Below are positions 8,146-16,691 of a DNA stretch of 64,000 nucleotides, piece after piece. This DNA is from an uncultured Flavobacteriaceae bacterium (GTDB lineage Bacteria > Bacteroidota > Bacteroidia > Flavobacteriales > Flavobacteriaceae): NCBI GenBank assembly GCA_947494565.1, contig CANLVG010000009.1:186001-250000 (forward strand), written 5' to 3'. Positions within the stretch are counted from its first letter, which is position 1; each line of letters begins with the position of its first letter. The notes below the pieces were generated by a model. That model made no database searches, had not been told where the DNA came from, and saw only the letters and a program-made list of their open reading frames with translations. Both the position numbers and the translations under genes were made by a program.

Positions 8146-8979
8146 TTATAAGTCTCTCAAGAACGCCATATTGTGCTTCATACTTTCAAGAGGCGTGTAT
8201 TCATATTCTTCTTGTTCGATAAAAATATGTTTGACCCCTGAGGTTTTCCGATTTTGCATGATAGTTTTAATATCCAGGGCTCCTTTTCCGAATTCCGTAC
8301 TTTCTTTTTTACCCATATCCATATCCTTCAAATGCCAAAGCGGAAATCGTCCGGGATATTTTTGAAGATAATCCATGGGATTTTTTCCTCCTACTATGAC
8401 CCAACCCAAATCCAATTCCATATGTACTAAATCAGGGTCCGTATGCTCTAGGAGTACATCATAAAGTACTTTCCCATGATGTGACTCAAATTCATATTCA
8501 TGATTGTGATACCCGAATTTGAGACCTAGTTTTTTACAGGATTCCCCGGCCTTGTTAAACGCCTCGGCCACTTTTTTGTAATTGTCCACGGTTTGCCCTC
8601 TGCTAGGCATCGAAGAGCAGATGAGATACGGTTGTCCAGAGGCCACTGCTTCTTCCATCGTTTTTTGAAAATTGGTGTCCAAAGCCACATGACCGCTTGT
8701 TAAGGTCATGCCCAAATCGGCACATGCCTTTTTCATCTCCTTTGCTGACATTCCATAGTAATGACCCTTTTTGCTTCGGGCCGATTCGATTTCAGTGATG
8801 CCAATGGCTGCTATTTGTGCCAAGGTAGCCAAAGGATCTTTGGTCATTTCATCTCGAAAAGAGTATAATTGTACGCCATATTGCTGTTCTTTTAAAGGGG
8901 TGAAGGCAATAGATGGTAATACAAGTGCACCGGTCGCATAAATACTGCTCTGTTTTAAGAAGTTTCTTCGTGTTGTCAT
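8146..8979 (-). CDS. Tat-exported TIM-barrel sugar phosphate isomerase/epimerase-like protein
   Basis: This 277-residue xylose-isomerase-like TIM barrel begins MTTRRNFLKQSS, a twin-arginine leader followed by a hydrophobic stretch. Barrel motifs are YGVQLYSFRDEM, LGLKFGYHNHEYEF, LVHMELDLGWVIVGG, FPLWHLKDMDMG and KHIFIEQEEYEYTPLESM. The His, Glu, Asp and Glu residues at the strand ends are the usual divalent-metal ligands. In Bacteroidota, secreted members of this family are associated with 3-keto-glycoside or keto-sugar conversions; that reading is an inference. It belongs to the minus-strand hydrolase run between the DUF3500 and D-aminoacylase-like genes. Confidence 0.84.
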   Translation of the reverse strand: MTTRRNFLKQSSIYATGALVLPSIAFTPLKEQQYGVQLYSFRDEMTKDPLATLAQIAAIGITEIESARSKKGHYYGMSAKEMKKACADLGMTLTSGHVALDTNFQKTMEEAVASGQPYLICSSMPSRGQTVDNYKKVAEAFNKAGESCKKLGLKFGYHNHEYEFESHHGKVLYDVLLEHTDPDLVHMELDLGWVIVGGKNPMDYLQKYPGRFPLWHLKDMDMGKKESTEFGKGALDIKTIMQNRKTSGVKHIFIEQEEYEYTPLESMKHNMAFLRDL

Positions 8980-9057
8980 AATTCAATTTAAATGGGTTGA
9001 GGAACAAATAACCTGCCCACGTGAGTATTTAAGGGTGTCAAAATATTCTAAGTCTTT

Positions 9058-10080
9058 TCAATGCTCTTCGCTCAGGTGTTTTTTCAGAATATCTTCTCCG
9101 TAATCATTGGTCGGATCACGTATTACGGTATGTACATGGTTGGCGTTCGTCTGTGTGTTGTCATATTCGATCAATAGCACTGGCCCTTGAATGCACCAAT
9201 AATTTGGCACACCGGGTTCAAGGCTGCCCGCCCAGGAAAAGGATAGCTTGTCAAACCCCGCTTTCTTGATTTTGGCCCAATAGGTATCTGCAAATTCCTT
9301 TTCATAGTTGTTGACATAAAGACGGACCAACTCGAGAAGTTGTTTTTGTTGGTCCGAAGTCAGCTCTTTGAACCAGATTCCCCGCTGTTCAAAACCTTCG
9401 ATTTTTGGGCGTGTAGTAGTCAGTATTTCCGGGGGCGCTACTTTTGAGAATACAGCTTTTTTCAATTGCTCGGCCGAAAGGGAGTTTATGAGTGCAAAGC
9501 TTGATTGGGTTTCTTGTCGTAACACCTCCTTTTCCTTATGTCCCGTAATTTTAATCACTCCGGGATTGGTGCCAAAAAAACTCGGTGTTACAGAACTTAG
9601 TTTATGCTCAGAGGCCGTAAAATTGAGCGATAGGTGATGCCCTTCAAATCGCCAACCCCAGGGTTTACCCTCTTCGGGATTCCCAAAAATCGAAAAATGG
9701 TAATTGAGCGGGTCCCTCCTCGGTCTTCCGTCGGGCATGGTATCATGAGCAGCGTTTTCAATGACCCGAAGTATTTTTTCGAGCGAACGTATCTCATGGG
9801 TTTTTCTCAAACCCTCTTCACTGACGGAAGCCTTGAGCAAATCTAGGGCGGCTTCTTGTTGTAGCTCATCGAAATCGTGGAATCTTGGCCCTTTTCTAGG
9901 TAACGGCACATAGTTCATATTATAGCGTTCCTCATCATCGAGGGCGAAAAGTGCCTGTGACTTTAAATCCTCAGAAAGTGTTTCTAAGAAAGTAATAGCT
10001 TTTTCTGATAGCGTTTGTCCTTGAAGTTGTCCTACTACTAGAAATAGAAAGAGCCCTTGAATCAATAACCGTGTTTTCAT
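9058..10080 (-). CDS. DUF3500 domain exported protein
   Basis: This is a 340-residue protein with a Sec signal peptide (MKTRLLIQGLFLFLVVGQLQGQ). The DUF3500 hallmarks are clear: ALFALDDEERYNMNYVPLPRKG, a GWRFEGHHLSLNFT block, TPSFFGTNPGVI, and a C-terminal region with YWAKI, FSWAGSLEPGVPNYWCIQGP, LLIEYDNTQTNANHVHTVIRD. The conserved His/Asn-rich ending (NANHVHTVIRDPTNDYGEDIL) suggests a metal or ligand site. The family has no established function. It follows the TolB-like gene by 3 bp, so the two are almost certainly cotranscribed. Confidence 0.82.
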   Translation of the reverse strand: MKTRLLIQGLFLFLVVGQLQGQTLSEKAITFLETLSEDLKSQALFALDDEERYNMNYVPLPRKGPRFHDFDELQQEAALDLLKASVSEEGLRKTHEIRSLEKILRVIENAAHDTMPDGRPRRDPLNYHFSIFGNPEEGKPWGWRFEGHHLSLNFTASEHKLSSVTPSFFGTNPGVIKITGHKEKEVLRQETQSSFALINSLSAEQLKKAVFSKVAPPEILTTTRPKIEGFEQRGIWFKELTSDQQKQLLELVRLYVNNYEKEFADTYWAKIKKAGFDKLSFSWAGSLEPGVPNYWCIQGPVLLIEYDNTQTNANHVHTVIRDPTNDYGEDILKKHLSEEH

Positions 10081-10083
10081 TTT

Positions 10084-10995
10084 TTACTCATTTAGGCGGT
10101 AACTAACAAATGCGATATGCCCACTATCAGGTGACCACGAGGGAACATTAATGGTGCCCTGTCCACCAAAAAGTTTGGCCATGACCTGCACCTTGCCGGT
10201 TTCCAAATTCATTAATCGAAGTTGTACATTTTTATTCGCAGGGTGTTTGTCGGCCGGTACTTCGATACCAAAAGAGACGTAAACGATCCATTTGCCATCA
10301 GGAGAGGGGTGTGGAAACCAATCATGCAGTTCGTCTGTCGTAATTTGTTCTTGATGGGTTCCGTCAGATCGCATTCTCCAAACCTGCATGGTTCCCGTTC
10401 GCATGGAGTTAAAATAAACATAGCGGCCATCAGGGGAATAATCCGGCCCGTCATCCAGACCCTCAGTACTGGTCAGACGCTGTTCTTTACCACCCTCGAC
10501 AGCAATAGTATAAATGTCATAATTACCGTTTCGTTCCGCGCAATAGGCCAACGTCTTCCCGTCAGGAGACCAACCATGCCAATACGATGGCCCCAAAGGT
10601 GTTATTTTTTTAGGTACTCCTCCCGCGATAGGCAAGGTATATATCAACGATTTGCCTGTTTCTGTCTGGTCACTGATCACCAGTTGCGTTCCGTCAGGTG
10701 ATATACCATGATCATTGTTGATCCTTTTGGCAAAATCAGTGGGAATCAATTCAGGTGTTCCTCCTTGCACCGGAATAGTATAGAGCAGGCCTTTGCTATT
10801 AAAAATCAGGGTTTTCCCATCAGGAGACCAATTGGGTGCTTCAATATGTTCTTGGGTATGATATATGGTATCCCGTTCAAAGGAGGATAGGGATATGGTC
10901 TGCAACGTGCTTTGTACTGCTTTTTTTTGGGCCATTAGGGAGGTCGTAGTGCATGTGCATACTAAAACAAATCCGTAAATGATTTTTATCGACAC
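10084..10995 (-). CDS. TolB-like WD40/PD40 beta-propeller exported protein
   Basis: This 303-residue protein starts at GTG (10993-10995, minus strand) with a signal peptide ending near MAQKKA. The rest consists of repeated PD40 blades carrying [25 protein letters not shown] and [11 protein letters not shown]. Such propellers bind proteins or glycans; some act as oligogalacturonide or peptide binding modules, and this one has no peptidase domain attached. It is the first gene of the minus-strand run that continues through DUF3500, the TIM barrel, the D-aminoacylase-like protein and SMP-30. The gap to mazG is divergent and holds both promoters. Confidence 0.8.
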   Translation of the reverse strand: MSIKIIYGFVLVCTCTTTSLMAQKKAVQSTLQTISLSSFERDTIYHTQEHIEAPNWSPDGKTLIFNSKGLLYTIPVQGGTPELIPTDFAKRINNDHGISPDGTQLVISDQTETGKSLIYTLPIAGGVPKKITPLGPSYWHGWSPDGKTLAYCAERNGNYDIYTIAVEGGKEQRLTSTEGLDDGPDYSPDGRYVYFNSMRTGTMQVWRMRSDGTHQEQITTDELHDWFPHPSPDGKWIVYVSFGIEVPADKHPANKNVQLRLMNLETGKVQVMAKLFGGQGTINVPSWSPDSGHIAFVSYRLNE

Positions 10996-11066
10996 TGGGT
11001 GGGACTTTGTTCTTCCGATGTCCTAAAATACTAAATATAACAACACCTTCTCTCTTCGGGGATTCG

Positions 11067-11074
11067 TACTTTTG
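11067..11074 (+). promoter_or_regulatory. -7 box TACTTTTG of mazG
   Basis: TACTTTTG is a full match to TAnnTTTG, 15 bp before the mazG ATG at 11090. No clear TTG stands 17-23 bp upstream. The box overlaps an in-frame TTG, which argues against translation starting there. Confidence 0.5.
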
Positions 11075-11089
11075 TCAAAACGGATATTA

Positions 11090-11863
11090 ATGCACACCAG
11101 AAAAGAACAATTGCAGGCTTTCGACCGCTTATTGACCATTATGGACGAGCTTCGGGAACAGTGCCCCTGGGATAGAAAACAGACCATGCAGACCCTTCGA
11201 CATTTGACCATTGAGGAGACCTATGAGTTGGGGGATGCTATTTTGGATAATGACCTAGAGGAAGTGAAAAAAGAGCTGGGTGACGTATTGCTGCATATCG
11301 TTTTTTATGCGAAAATCGGTTCGGAAACCAATGATTTCGATATGGCCGACGTATGTAATGATATTTGTGAAAAATTAATCCATCGGCACCCTCATATCTA
11401 TGGGGACGTGACGGTCAATGATGAGGAGGACGTAAAACGAAATTGGGAGACTATCAAATTGAAGGAAGGAAAAAAAAGTGTGTTGGAGGGTGTGCCGAAA
11501 GGCTTACCGGCCTTGGTGAAGGCGAATCGCATACAAGATAAGGTTGCCGGTGTAGGGTTTGATTGGGAAGCTCCTGAGCAGGTATTCGAGAAGCTACAGG
11601 AAGAACTACACGAGTTTATGGTAGAGGTAAAGGCAGGAGATCAAGATAAAATGGAGTCTGAATTTGGTGATGTGCTATTTTCCATGGTGAATTACGCCCG
11701 TTTTTTAGAACTGAATCCCGAAAATGCCTTAGAGCGGACCAACAAAAAATTCATAAGGCGATTTCAATATTTGGAGTCAAAGGCCAAAGGCCTCGGTAAG
11801 ACCTTGAACGAAATGACCTTGGCCGAAATGGATGTCTTTTGGGAAGAAGCAAAACGAATTTGA
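11090..11863 (+). CDS. mazG: Nucleoside triphosphate pyrophosphohydrolase MazG
   Basis: This 257-residue protein has two tandem MazG all-alpha NTP-PPase domains. The first carries CPWDRKQTMQTLRHLTIEETYELGDAI and EVKKELGDVLLHIVFYAK; the second carries LQEELHEFMVEVK and ESEFGDVLFSMVNYAR. The EExxE/ExxD acidic residues bind magnesium. The enzyme hydrolyses (d)NTPs, including aberrant ones, to the monophosphate and pyrophosphate in the cytoplasm. I start it at ATG 11090 rather than the in-frame TTG at 11072, because that TTG is part of the -7 promoter box. It stands alone before the MATE gene. Confidence 0.93.
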   Translation: MHTRKEQLQAFDRLLTIMDELREQCPWDRKQTMQTLRHLTIEETYELGDAILDNDLEEVKKELGDVLLHIVFYAKIGSETNDFDMADVCNDICEKLIHRHPHIYGDVTVNDEEDVKRNWETIKLKEGKKSVLEGVPKGLPALVKANRIQDKVAGVGFDWEAPEQVFEKLQEELHEFMVEVKAGDQDKMESEFGDVLFSMVNYARFLELNPENALERTNKKFIRRFQYLESKAKGLGKTLNEMTLAEMDVFWEEAKRI

Positions 11864-11953
11864 GGTCCAATACCACTGTCAAAAGCAAACACAAAATACA
11901 CACCTCTAGTACGGCGCTAGACCCAGGATCAAAATCAAAAACCAACAGACCCT

Positions 11954-13327
11954 TTGCAGCACTACACGAAAGAATTTAAATACAACATTAGACTGTCGGT
12001 TCCGGTGATTATGGGACTTCTGGGGCACACTTTAGTGCAACTTGCCGATAATATTATGGTAGGGCAGCTGGGAACGGCAGAACTTGCTGCAGTTTCGCTT
12101 GGTAATAGTTTTGTTTTTGTTGCGATGTCATTGGGCATCGGTTTTTCAACAGCGATTACGCCTCTAGTGGCGGAGGCCGATGGTGCGGGCAATAAGGCCA
12201 ATGCCAAGGGAGCTCTAAAGCATGGTCTAGTACTTTGTACGATTTTAGGTCTTTCGCTTTTCGGTATTATCTGGCTTTGCAAACCCCTGATGTATCACAT
12301 GAAGCAACCCGTTGAGGTGGTCGAACTCGCAATGCCTTATTTAGATCTAGTGGCATTATCGCTCGTTCCTTTGGTGATTTTTCAGGCGTTCAAGCAGTTT
12401 TCCGAAGGCTTGTCTCAAACGAGGTATCCTATGTATGCCACGATAATTGCCAATGTCATCAATATAGTTATCAACTATCTATTGATTTTCGGTTCGTTCG
12501 GATTTCCGAAGTTGGGAATTGTCGGTGCCGCCATCGGTACTTTGGTCGCCCGTTGTTTGATGGTGGTGTACATTTGGTTTCTTCTTAAGAACAAGCAAAA
12601 GTTTCAGGAATACGTGACGGGTTTCAATTTCAGGAAAATCGAGAAAAAGGTGATGAATAAAATCATCAGTTTAGGTTTTCCATCGGCACTTCAAATGTTT
12701 TTTGAAGTTGGCATTTTTACCGCAGCCATTTGGCTTAGTGGTGTTTTGGGGAAGAACGCCCAGGCCGCAAACCAGATTGCCCTGAATTTGAGTAGTATGA
12801 CCTTTATGTTTGGAATGGGACTCGGGGTCGCGGCCATGATTCGGGTAGGAAATCAAAAAGGGCTTGGTAACTTTGTGGAACTAAGACGTATCGCCAAGTC
12901 CATTTTCTTTCTGACCTTGCTACTTGAAATCGTGTTTGCCCTATTATTTCTCTTAGGAAGGAATTGGTTTCCTTCCTTGTACCTTGATCTTGATTCCGAA
13001 TTGAATAGCACCGATAATATGGAAGTGCTATTACTTGCAGGGCAATTGATGTTGGTTGCCGCGTTCTTTCAAATATCCGATGGTATTCAGGTGGTGGTGT
13101 TGGGCGCACTAAGAGGATTACAAGACGTTAAAATACCGACATTTATCACCTTTATAGCCTATTGGCTTATCGGATTTCCTATATGTTATTATTTAGGTCT
13201 GTATACCGACTTAAAAAGTATGGGTATTTGGATCGGCCTGCTGGCCGGGCTCACTGCATCGGCGATTATGTTGTATATTCGATTTAATTATTTGACCCAG
13301 AAACTAATTGAGAATGGAGCTACCTAA
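11954..13327 (+). CDS. MATE family multidrug/Na+ efflux transporter (NorM-like)
   Basis: This 457-residue inner-membrane protein has about twelve hydrophobic segments and the MATE repeats (IMGLLGHTLVQLADNIMVGQLGTAELAA in the first half, ALRGLQDVKIPTFITFIAYW in the second). It exports cationic compounds using a sodium or proton gradient. The start is TTG at 11954: an in-frame stop lies 36 bp upstream, there is no ATG or GTG between, and the next ATG (12011) would cut into the first membrane helix. The small acidic gene behind it overlaps its 3' end by 14 bp, which implies translational coupling. Confidence 0.9.
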   Translation: MQHYTKEFKYNIRLSVPVIMGLLGHTLVQLADNIMVGQLGTAELAAVSLGNSFVFVAMSLGIGFSTAITPLVAEADGAGNKANAKGALKHGLVLCTILGLSLFGIIWLCKPLMYHMKQPVEVVELAMPYLDLVALSLVPLVIFQAFKQFSEGLSQTRYPMYATIIANVINIVINYLLIFGSFGFPKLGIVGAAIGTLVARCLMVVYIWFLLKNKQKFQEYVTGFNFRKIEKKVMNKIISLGFPSALQMFFEVGIFTAAIWLSGVLGKNAQAANQIALNLSSMTFMFGMGLGVAAMIRVGNQKGLGNFVELRRIAKSIFFLTLLLEIVFALLFLLGRNWFPSLYLDLDSELNSTDNMEVLLLAGQLMLVAAFFQISDGIQVVVLGALRGLQDVKIPTFITFIAYWLIGFPICYYLGLYTDLKSMGIWIGLLAGLTASAIMLYIRFNYLTQKLIENGAT

Positions 13328-13541
13328 ATTTTTATTGGGCGACAATACCGATTACCCAGCTGCCATATTCGTCGTGCACACTGAATATCCACGATTTGTG
13401 ATCAATCTTGAGAACGATGAGGTAGAATGGCTTGAGGAATTTGCTCGGGAAGACGAGCGCGAATTGGAATCGGAAACCGAGAACCTTATCGTACAAGCGA
13501 CTGAATTTTACGATCGGGAGGTTTCACGTTATGAAGACTAG
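13314..13541 (+). CDS. Small acidic conserved hypothetical protein
   Basis: This 75-residue acidic soluble protein begins MELPKFLLGDNTDYPAAIFVVHTEYPRFVINLENDEVEWLEE and ends in a Glu/Asp-rich helix. There is no signal peptide or membrane segment. I choose ATG 13314 over the upstream TTG at 13308. The reading frame overlaps the end of the MATE gene and stops 5 bp before the PAP2 gene, placing it inside a co-oriented gene string. The sequence looks like a conserved flavobacterial protein of unknown function; I cannot assign a role. Confidence 0.7.
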   Translation: MELPKFLLGDNTDYPAAIFVVHTEYPRFVINLENDEVEWLEEFAREDERELESETENLIVQATEFYDREVSRYED

Positions 13542-13546
13542 GGCTC

Positions 13547-14116
13547 ATGTGGGAACAACTTGTACAGCACGATAAAGAACTTTTTTTGTTTCTGAACAAT
13601 CGGGGCGGTGAAAATTGGGATGGTTTTTGGATGTTTATGACCAATAAGTTTAGCTCGATTCCGCTATATCTGGTCTTGTTTTTTTTGAGTTTCAAGCAGT
13701 GGGGCCTAAAGCGAACATTCGTTCTCGTTTTTTTTGCAATACTGATGATTGTTTGTACGAATGGTTTGGGAGACTTTTTTAAATATGGTGTACAACGCCT
13801 TCGTCCTTGTTATGACCCAGCAGTTCAAGAATTGATGCGCCTGGTAAAGGATAGTTGCGGAGGGAAGTTTGGCTATTTCTCGGCACATGCGGGCAACACG
13901 ATGGCCGTCGCCACCTTTTTTTCGATTCTACTCAAGGACAAATTTCATCATATCGGAATTGTGCTGTTGGTTTGGGCGGTTCTGGTAGCCTATAGCAGAA
14001 TTTATATTGGGGTACATTTTCCCCTTGATGTCTTTTCAGGCATGATCGTGGGACTATTGTTCGGCTGGTTGTTTGCGAAGTTGTTTATATTTGCTCTCCC
14101 CAAAATCCGCTTATGA
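13547..14116 (+). CDS. PAP2 family membrane phosphatase
   Basis: This 189-residue integral membrane protein has the three PAP2/acid-phosphatase motifs: KYGVQRLRP (79-87), FSAHAGN (111-117, the SxHxxN form of the PSGH motif) and SRIYIGVHFPLD (150-161) with the catalytic histidine. Members dephosphorylate undecaprenyl pyrophosphate, phosphatidyl phosphates or lipid A. Its stop overlaps the start of the ArnT-like glycosyltransferase by 4 bp (ATGA), so the two are coupled. With the converging GT2 and flippase-like genes this favours a role in recycling or trimming a lipid-linked sugar carrier or lipid A phosphate. Confidence 0.88.
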   Translation: MWEQLVQHDKELFLFLNNRGGENWDGFWMFMTNKFSSIPLYLVLFFLSFKQWGLKRTFVLVFFAILMIVCTNGLGDFFKYGVQRLRPCYDPAVQELMRLVKDSCGGKFGYFSAHAGNTMAVATFFSILLKDKFHHIGIVLLVWAVLVAYSRIYIGVHFPLDVFSGMIVGLLFGWLFAKLFIFALPKIRL

Positions 14117-15771
14117 TATCTAATATCAGGTATTGGTTTTTGATTCTACTGGTCATTCTTGTCTATATCGCAGGAATGTTCGTGACCCTCTTTGAAAACG
14201 ATTCTGCGCAGTTTGCCGTAATGGCGATGCGAATGGTTCAAGAAAATGACTTTTTAAGCCTATTCAAGGGCCCCGAAGAGTATCTTGATAAGCCGCACAT
14301 GCACTACTGGCTTGCGGCGATTTCCTTTAAGATTTTCGGCATTCATGATTGGGCCTATCGCATTCCAGGTCTATTGGCCACCTTATTAGGTGCATACAGC
14401 TGTTTTGGCCTGGGAAGGCTTCTTTACAATGCCAATACGGGAAAAATGGCGGCGCTGGTTTTTATGACCGCCCAGACCATTGTACTGTCCGTAATCGACG
14501 TACGCACAGATGCCGTACTGACCGGCTTTACGATTTTTGCGATTTGGCAATTGACCTCGTATATCCAAAAAGGTCAACTGAAGCATATCATTCTAGGGGC
14601 TTTTGGAGCGGGAATGGCCTTTTCGACCAAAGGTCAGATCGCTTTAGTGGTCATCGGGTTTCCTATACTATGTCATTTGGCCTATACGGCAAAATGGAAA
14701 TCGCTGTTCAATTGGCGTGTTTTGATTGCATTGTTGGTTTTTGTGATAACCATTGCGCCCATGCTGTATGCCTACTATCACCAATTTGATCTGCATCCCG
14801 AGAAGGTGGTTCGTGGAAGAAGTGGCCGGAGTGGTATTTTGTTCATTTTTTGGGAACAGAGTTTTGAACGTATGAGCGGTACCGGCATGGGCAAGAATAG
14901 CAGTGATTACTTTTTCTTTTTCCATACGTTTTTATGGGTATTCTTGCCATGGACCCTTATCGGTATTGCGGCCTTGGCGAGCAGGATAAAGTGGCTCTTC
15001 AAAAGTAAATTCAAAAAGGAGCCAGGTTTGGAAATCTTGACCTTGGGGGGTATTGTTCTCATCTTTATCACCATAAGCTTTGCACAATTCAAACTGCCGC
15101 ATTACCTAAACATTACCATGCCTCTTTTTGCTGTTTTGACGGCGGCCTATCTTTGTGGTTTTTGTACATCAGACCGCCAAAAAACGGTGCGATTATTACT
15201 CGGAACGCAGTATTTTATCTTGAGCTTGGTCTTTATCGTTACCGTAATGCTCTGTTACTTTGTGTTCAAGTTTGAGAACTACTATGCTTCTGTGCTCCTA
15301 GGTTTAGCATTTGTGCTCATCGTATATTTTAGCCTAAAGCGAGAGGCACCCCATTTGCGCATTATCACTCTCTCCGTATACAGTTCGCTTCTATTGAATG
15401 TGGTGCTGAACGCTCATTTTTATCCTTCTCTTTTGACCTATCAAGCGGGATCGACAATGGCACATACTGTGAAGGAAAACAACGTTCCGGTCGATGCGAT
15501 TTACAAACTGTCGACACACCATACTTGGGCACTCGATTTTTACAACAAGGAACCTGTGAAAATCGTGTCTTATGAGGATATCAAAAATAAGAGCGACTTT
15601 TGGATCTATGCCACTGATGCGCAACTCCGAGAACTTCAGAATAGGGGTTTCGACTGGGATCGACAGTTTACCGAAAACCAATTTCGAATAACGCGATTGC
15701 AGAAAAAATTTCTCGATCCCTCTACCCGAAAAAAAGTACTAAATAAAATGTATTTGATACACGTTTATTGA
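14113..15771 (+). CDS. GT39/ArnT-like polyprenyl-phosphate glycosyltransferase
   Basis: This 552-residue membrane glycosyltransferase of the PMT/ArnT (GT-C) fold has about ten to twelve membrane helices. The first periplasmic loop holds FENDSAQF (27-34, with acidic residues E28 and D30) and YLDKPHMHYWLAA (58-70), the typical catalytic loop of ArnT-like enzymes. The C-terminal 120 residues are soluble. Such enzymes take a sugar from an undecaprenyl- or dolichyl-phosphate donor on the periplasmic side and add it to lipid A or a protein. The donor could be made by the GT2 that converges on it. Its last 7 bp overlap the end of the flippase-like gene. Confidence 0.87.
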   Translation: MISNIRYWFLILLVILVYIAGMFVTLFENDSAQFAVMAMRMVQENDFLSLFKGPEEYLDKPHMHYWLAAISFKIFGIHDWAYRIPGLLATLLGAYSCFGLGRLLYNANTGKMAALVFMTAQTIVLSVIDVRTDAVLTGFTIFAIWQLTSYIQKGQLKHIILGAFGAGMAFSTKGQIALVVIGFPILCHLAYTAKWKSLFNWRVLIALLVFVITIAPMLYAYYHQFDLHPEKVVRGRSGRSGILFIFWEQSFERMSGTGMGKNSSDYFFFFHTFLWVFLPWTLIGIAALASRIKWLFKSKFKKEPGLEILTLGGIVLIFITISFAQFKLPHYLNITMPLFAVLTAAYLCGFCTSDRQKTVRLLLGTQYFILSLVFIVTVMLCYFVFKFENYYASVLLGLAFVLIVYFSLKREAPHLRIITLSVYSSLLLNVVLNAHFYPSLLTYQAGSTMAHTVKENNVPVDAIYKLSTHHTWALDFYNKEPVKIVSYEDIKNKSDFWIYATDAQLRELQNRGFDWDRQFTENQFRITRLQKKFLDPSTRKKVLNKMYLIHVY

Positions 15772-16691
15772 GTTGCCCCCACCTCCAATTTTGGTTTTTT
15801 AAAATGATAGAAGATTCCTGTCAATGATACTATAGCTGTGATTAAGAAGAAGGCCATACTAATGCCCACAGAAGTATTCTCATCAAGTCCCAAAAACTTT
15901 GCTCCATAGAGAAAAGTCACTTCGCGACTACCAATACCACCTATAGTAACAGGCAAGACGGACACGATTGAAGAGATCAAGAAAACAAATAAATAGGCGA
16001 TGGTCTGTAATTGTACCGCTAGGGCTTTTAGAATGCACAGCACACTAAGCAACTGTGCCAGTTGCACCAAAGCTGAGTAGGCCAAGGATTTCCAAAAAAC
16101 AGGAAGAACGTAGAGGAAAAACCTTTTATTCAAAAACCAGAAGACTAGGATACTTGAAATAATCGCCAGGGCAAAAAGGAAGTTCAATCCTTCGAAATAG
16201 GTGCTTTCCAGAAAAAAAACCAATATGCAAGCGTAATTAAAAAGTAACAACATGCCACTCAACCGATCTAAGACCAAGACCGTTATCACCTTTTTGGTTT
16301 CGATATCAAAACTCTTTTTGATGCGATATCCTTTATAGGCATCACCTCCGATTCCGCCGGGCAGAAATAGATTGTAAAACATCCCTAAAAGGTAAAGCTT
16401 GAGATTGCTTTTTTGTGTGAGGTAAACCTGAAGTTGATGAAAGTACAGATTCAGTCGCACTGCTGCCAATACCTTTGAAAGAATGAATAGGAAGAGGGCA
16501 ATAAGTATGTATATCGGGTTCGACCTTTGCAATACATTCAATACATCCTGTAGATTGATTTTCGTAAATATAAAGTAGAGTAGGGCGACGCTCACGAGAA
16601 CCTTGAGCGCCGTAACTACCTTGTTACGATCTGAGGAGGCCACCGACGGTAATTTTTTTGATTCGATAGGGTCGCTTCTGTTGCGACTCAT
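15765..16691 (-). CDS. Flippase-like membrane protein (LPG synthase TM/UPF0104 family)
   Basis: This 308-residue protein has about eight membrane helices and the conserved LFLPGGIGGDAYKGYR block (residues 108-123) of the lysylphosphatidylglycerol synthase-TM superfamily. Stand-alone members are proposed to flip lipids or polyprenyl-phosphate sugars; the C-terminal synthase domain of MprF is absent. The listed ATG overlaps the GT2 gene by 68 bp. A GTG at residue 17 would reduce that overlap to about 20 bp and still leave a short lead before the first helix. The overlap couples it to the GT2, suggesting it moves that enzyme's lipid-linked product across the membrane. Confidence 0.83.
   Translation of the reverse strand: MSRNRSDPIESKKLPSVASSDRNKVVTALKVLVSVALLYFIFTKINLQDVLNVLQRSNPIYILIALFLFILSKVLAAVRLNLYFHQLQVYLTQKSNLKLYLLGMFYNLFLPGGIGGDAYKGYRIKKSFDIETKKVITVLVLDRLSGMLLLFNYACILVFFLESTYFEGLNFLFALAIISSILVFWFLNKRFFLYVLPVFWKSLAYSALVQLAQLLSVLCILKALAVQLQTIAYLFVFLISSIVSVLPVTIGGIGSREVTFLYGAKFLGLDENTSVGISMAFFLITAIVSLTGIFYHFKKPKLEVGATQ

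Noticed and set aside
10222-10701. 159-codon frame antisense to the TolB-like gene
   Set aside because: The propeller repeats are clear on the minus strand. The antisense frame is low-complexity and starts without a promoter.
11072-11089. TTG start of mazG at 11072
   Set aside because: It lies within the -7 box TACTTTTG, so it would not be in the mRNA. ATG 11090 starts the conserved part.
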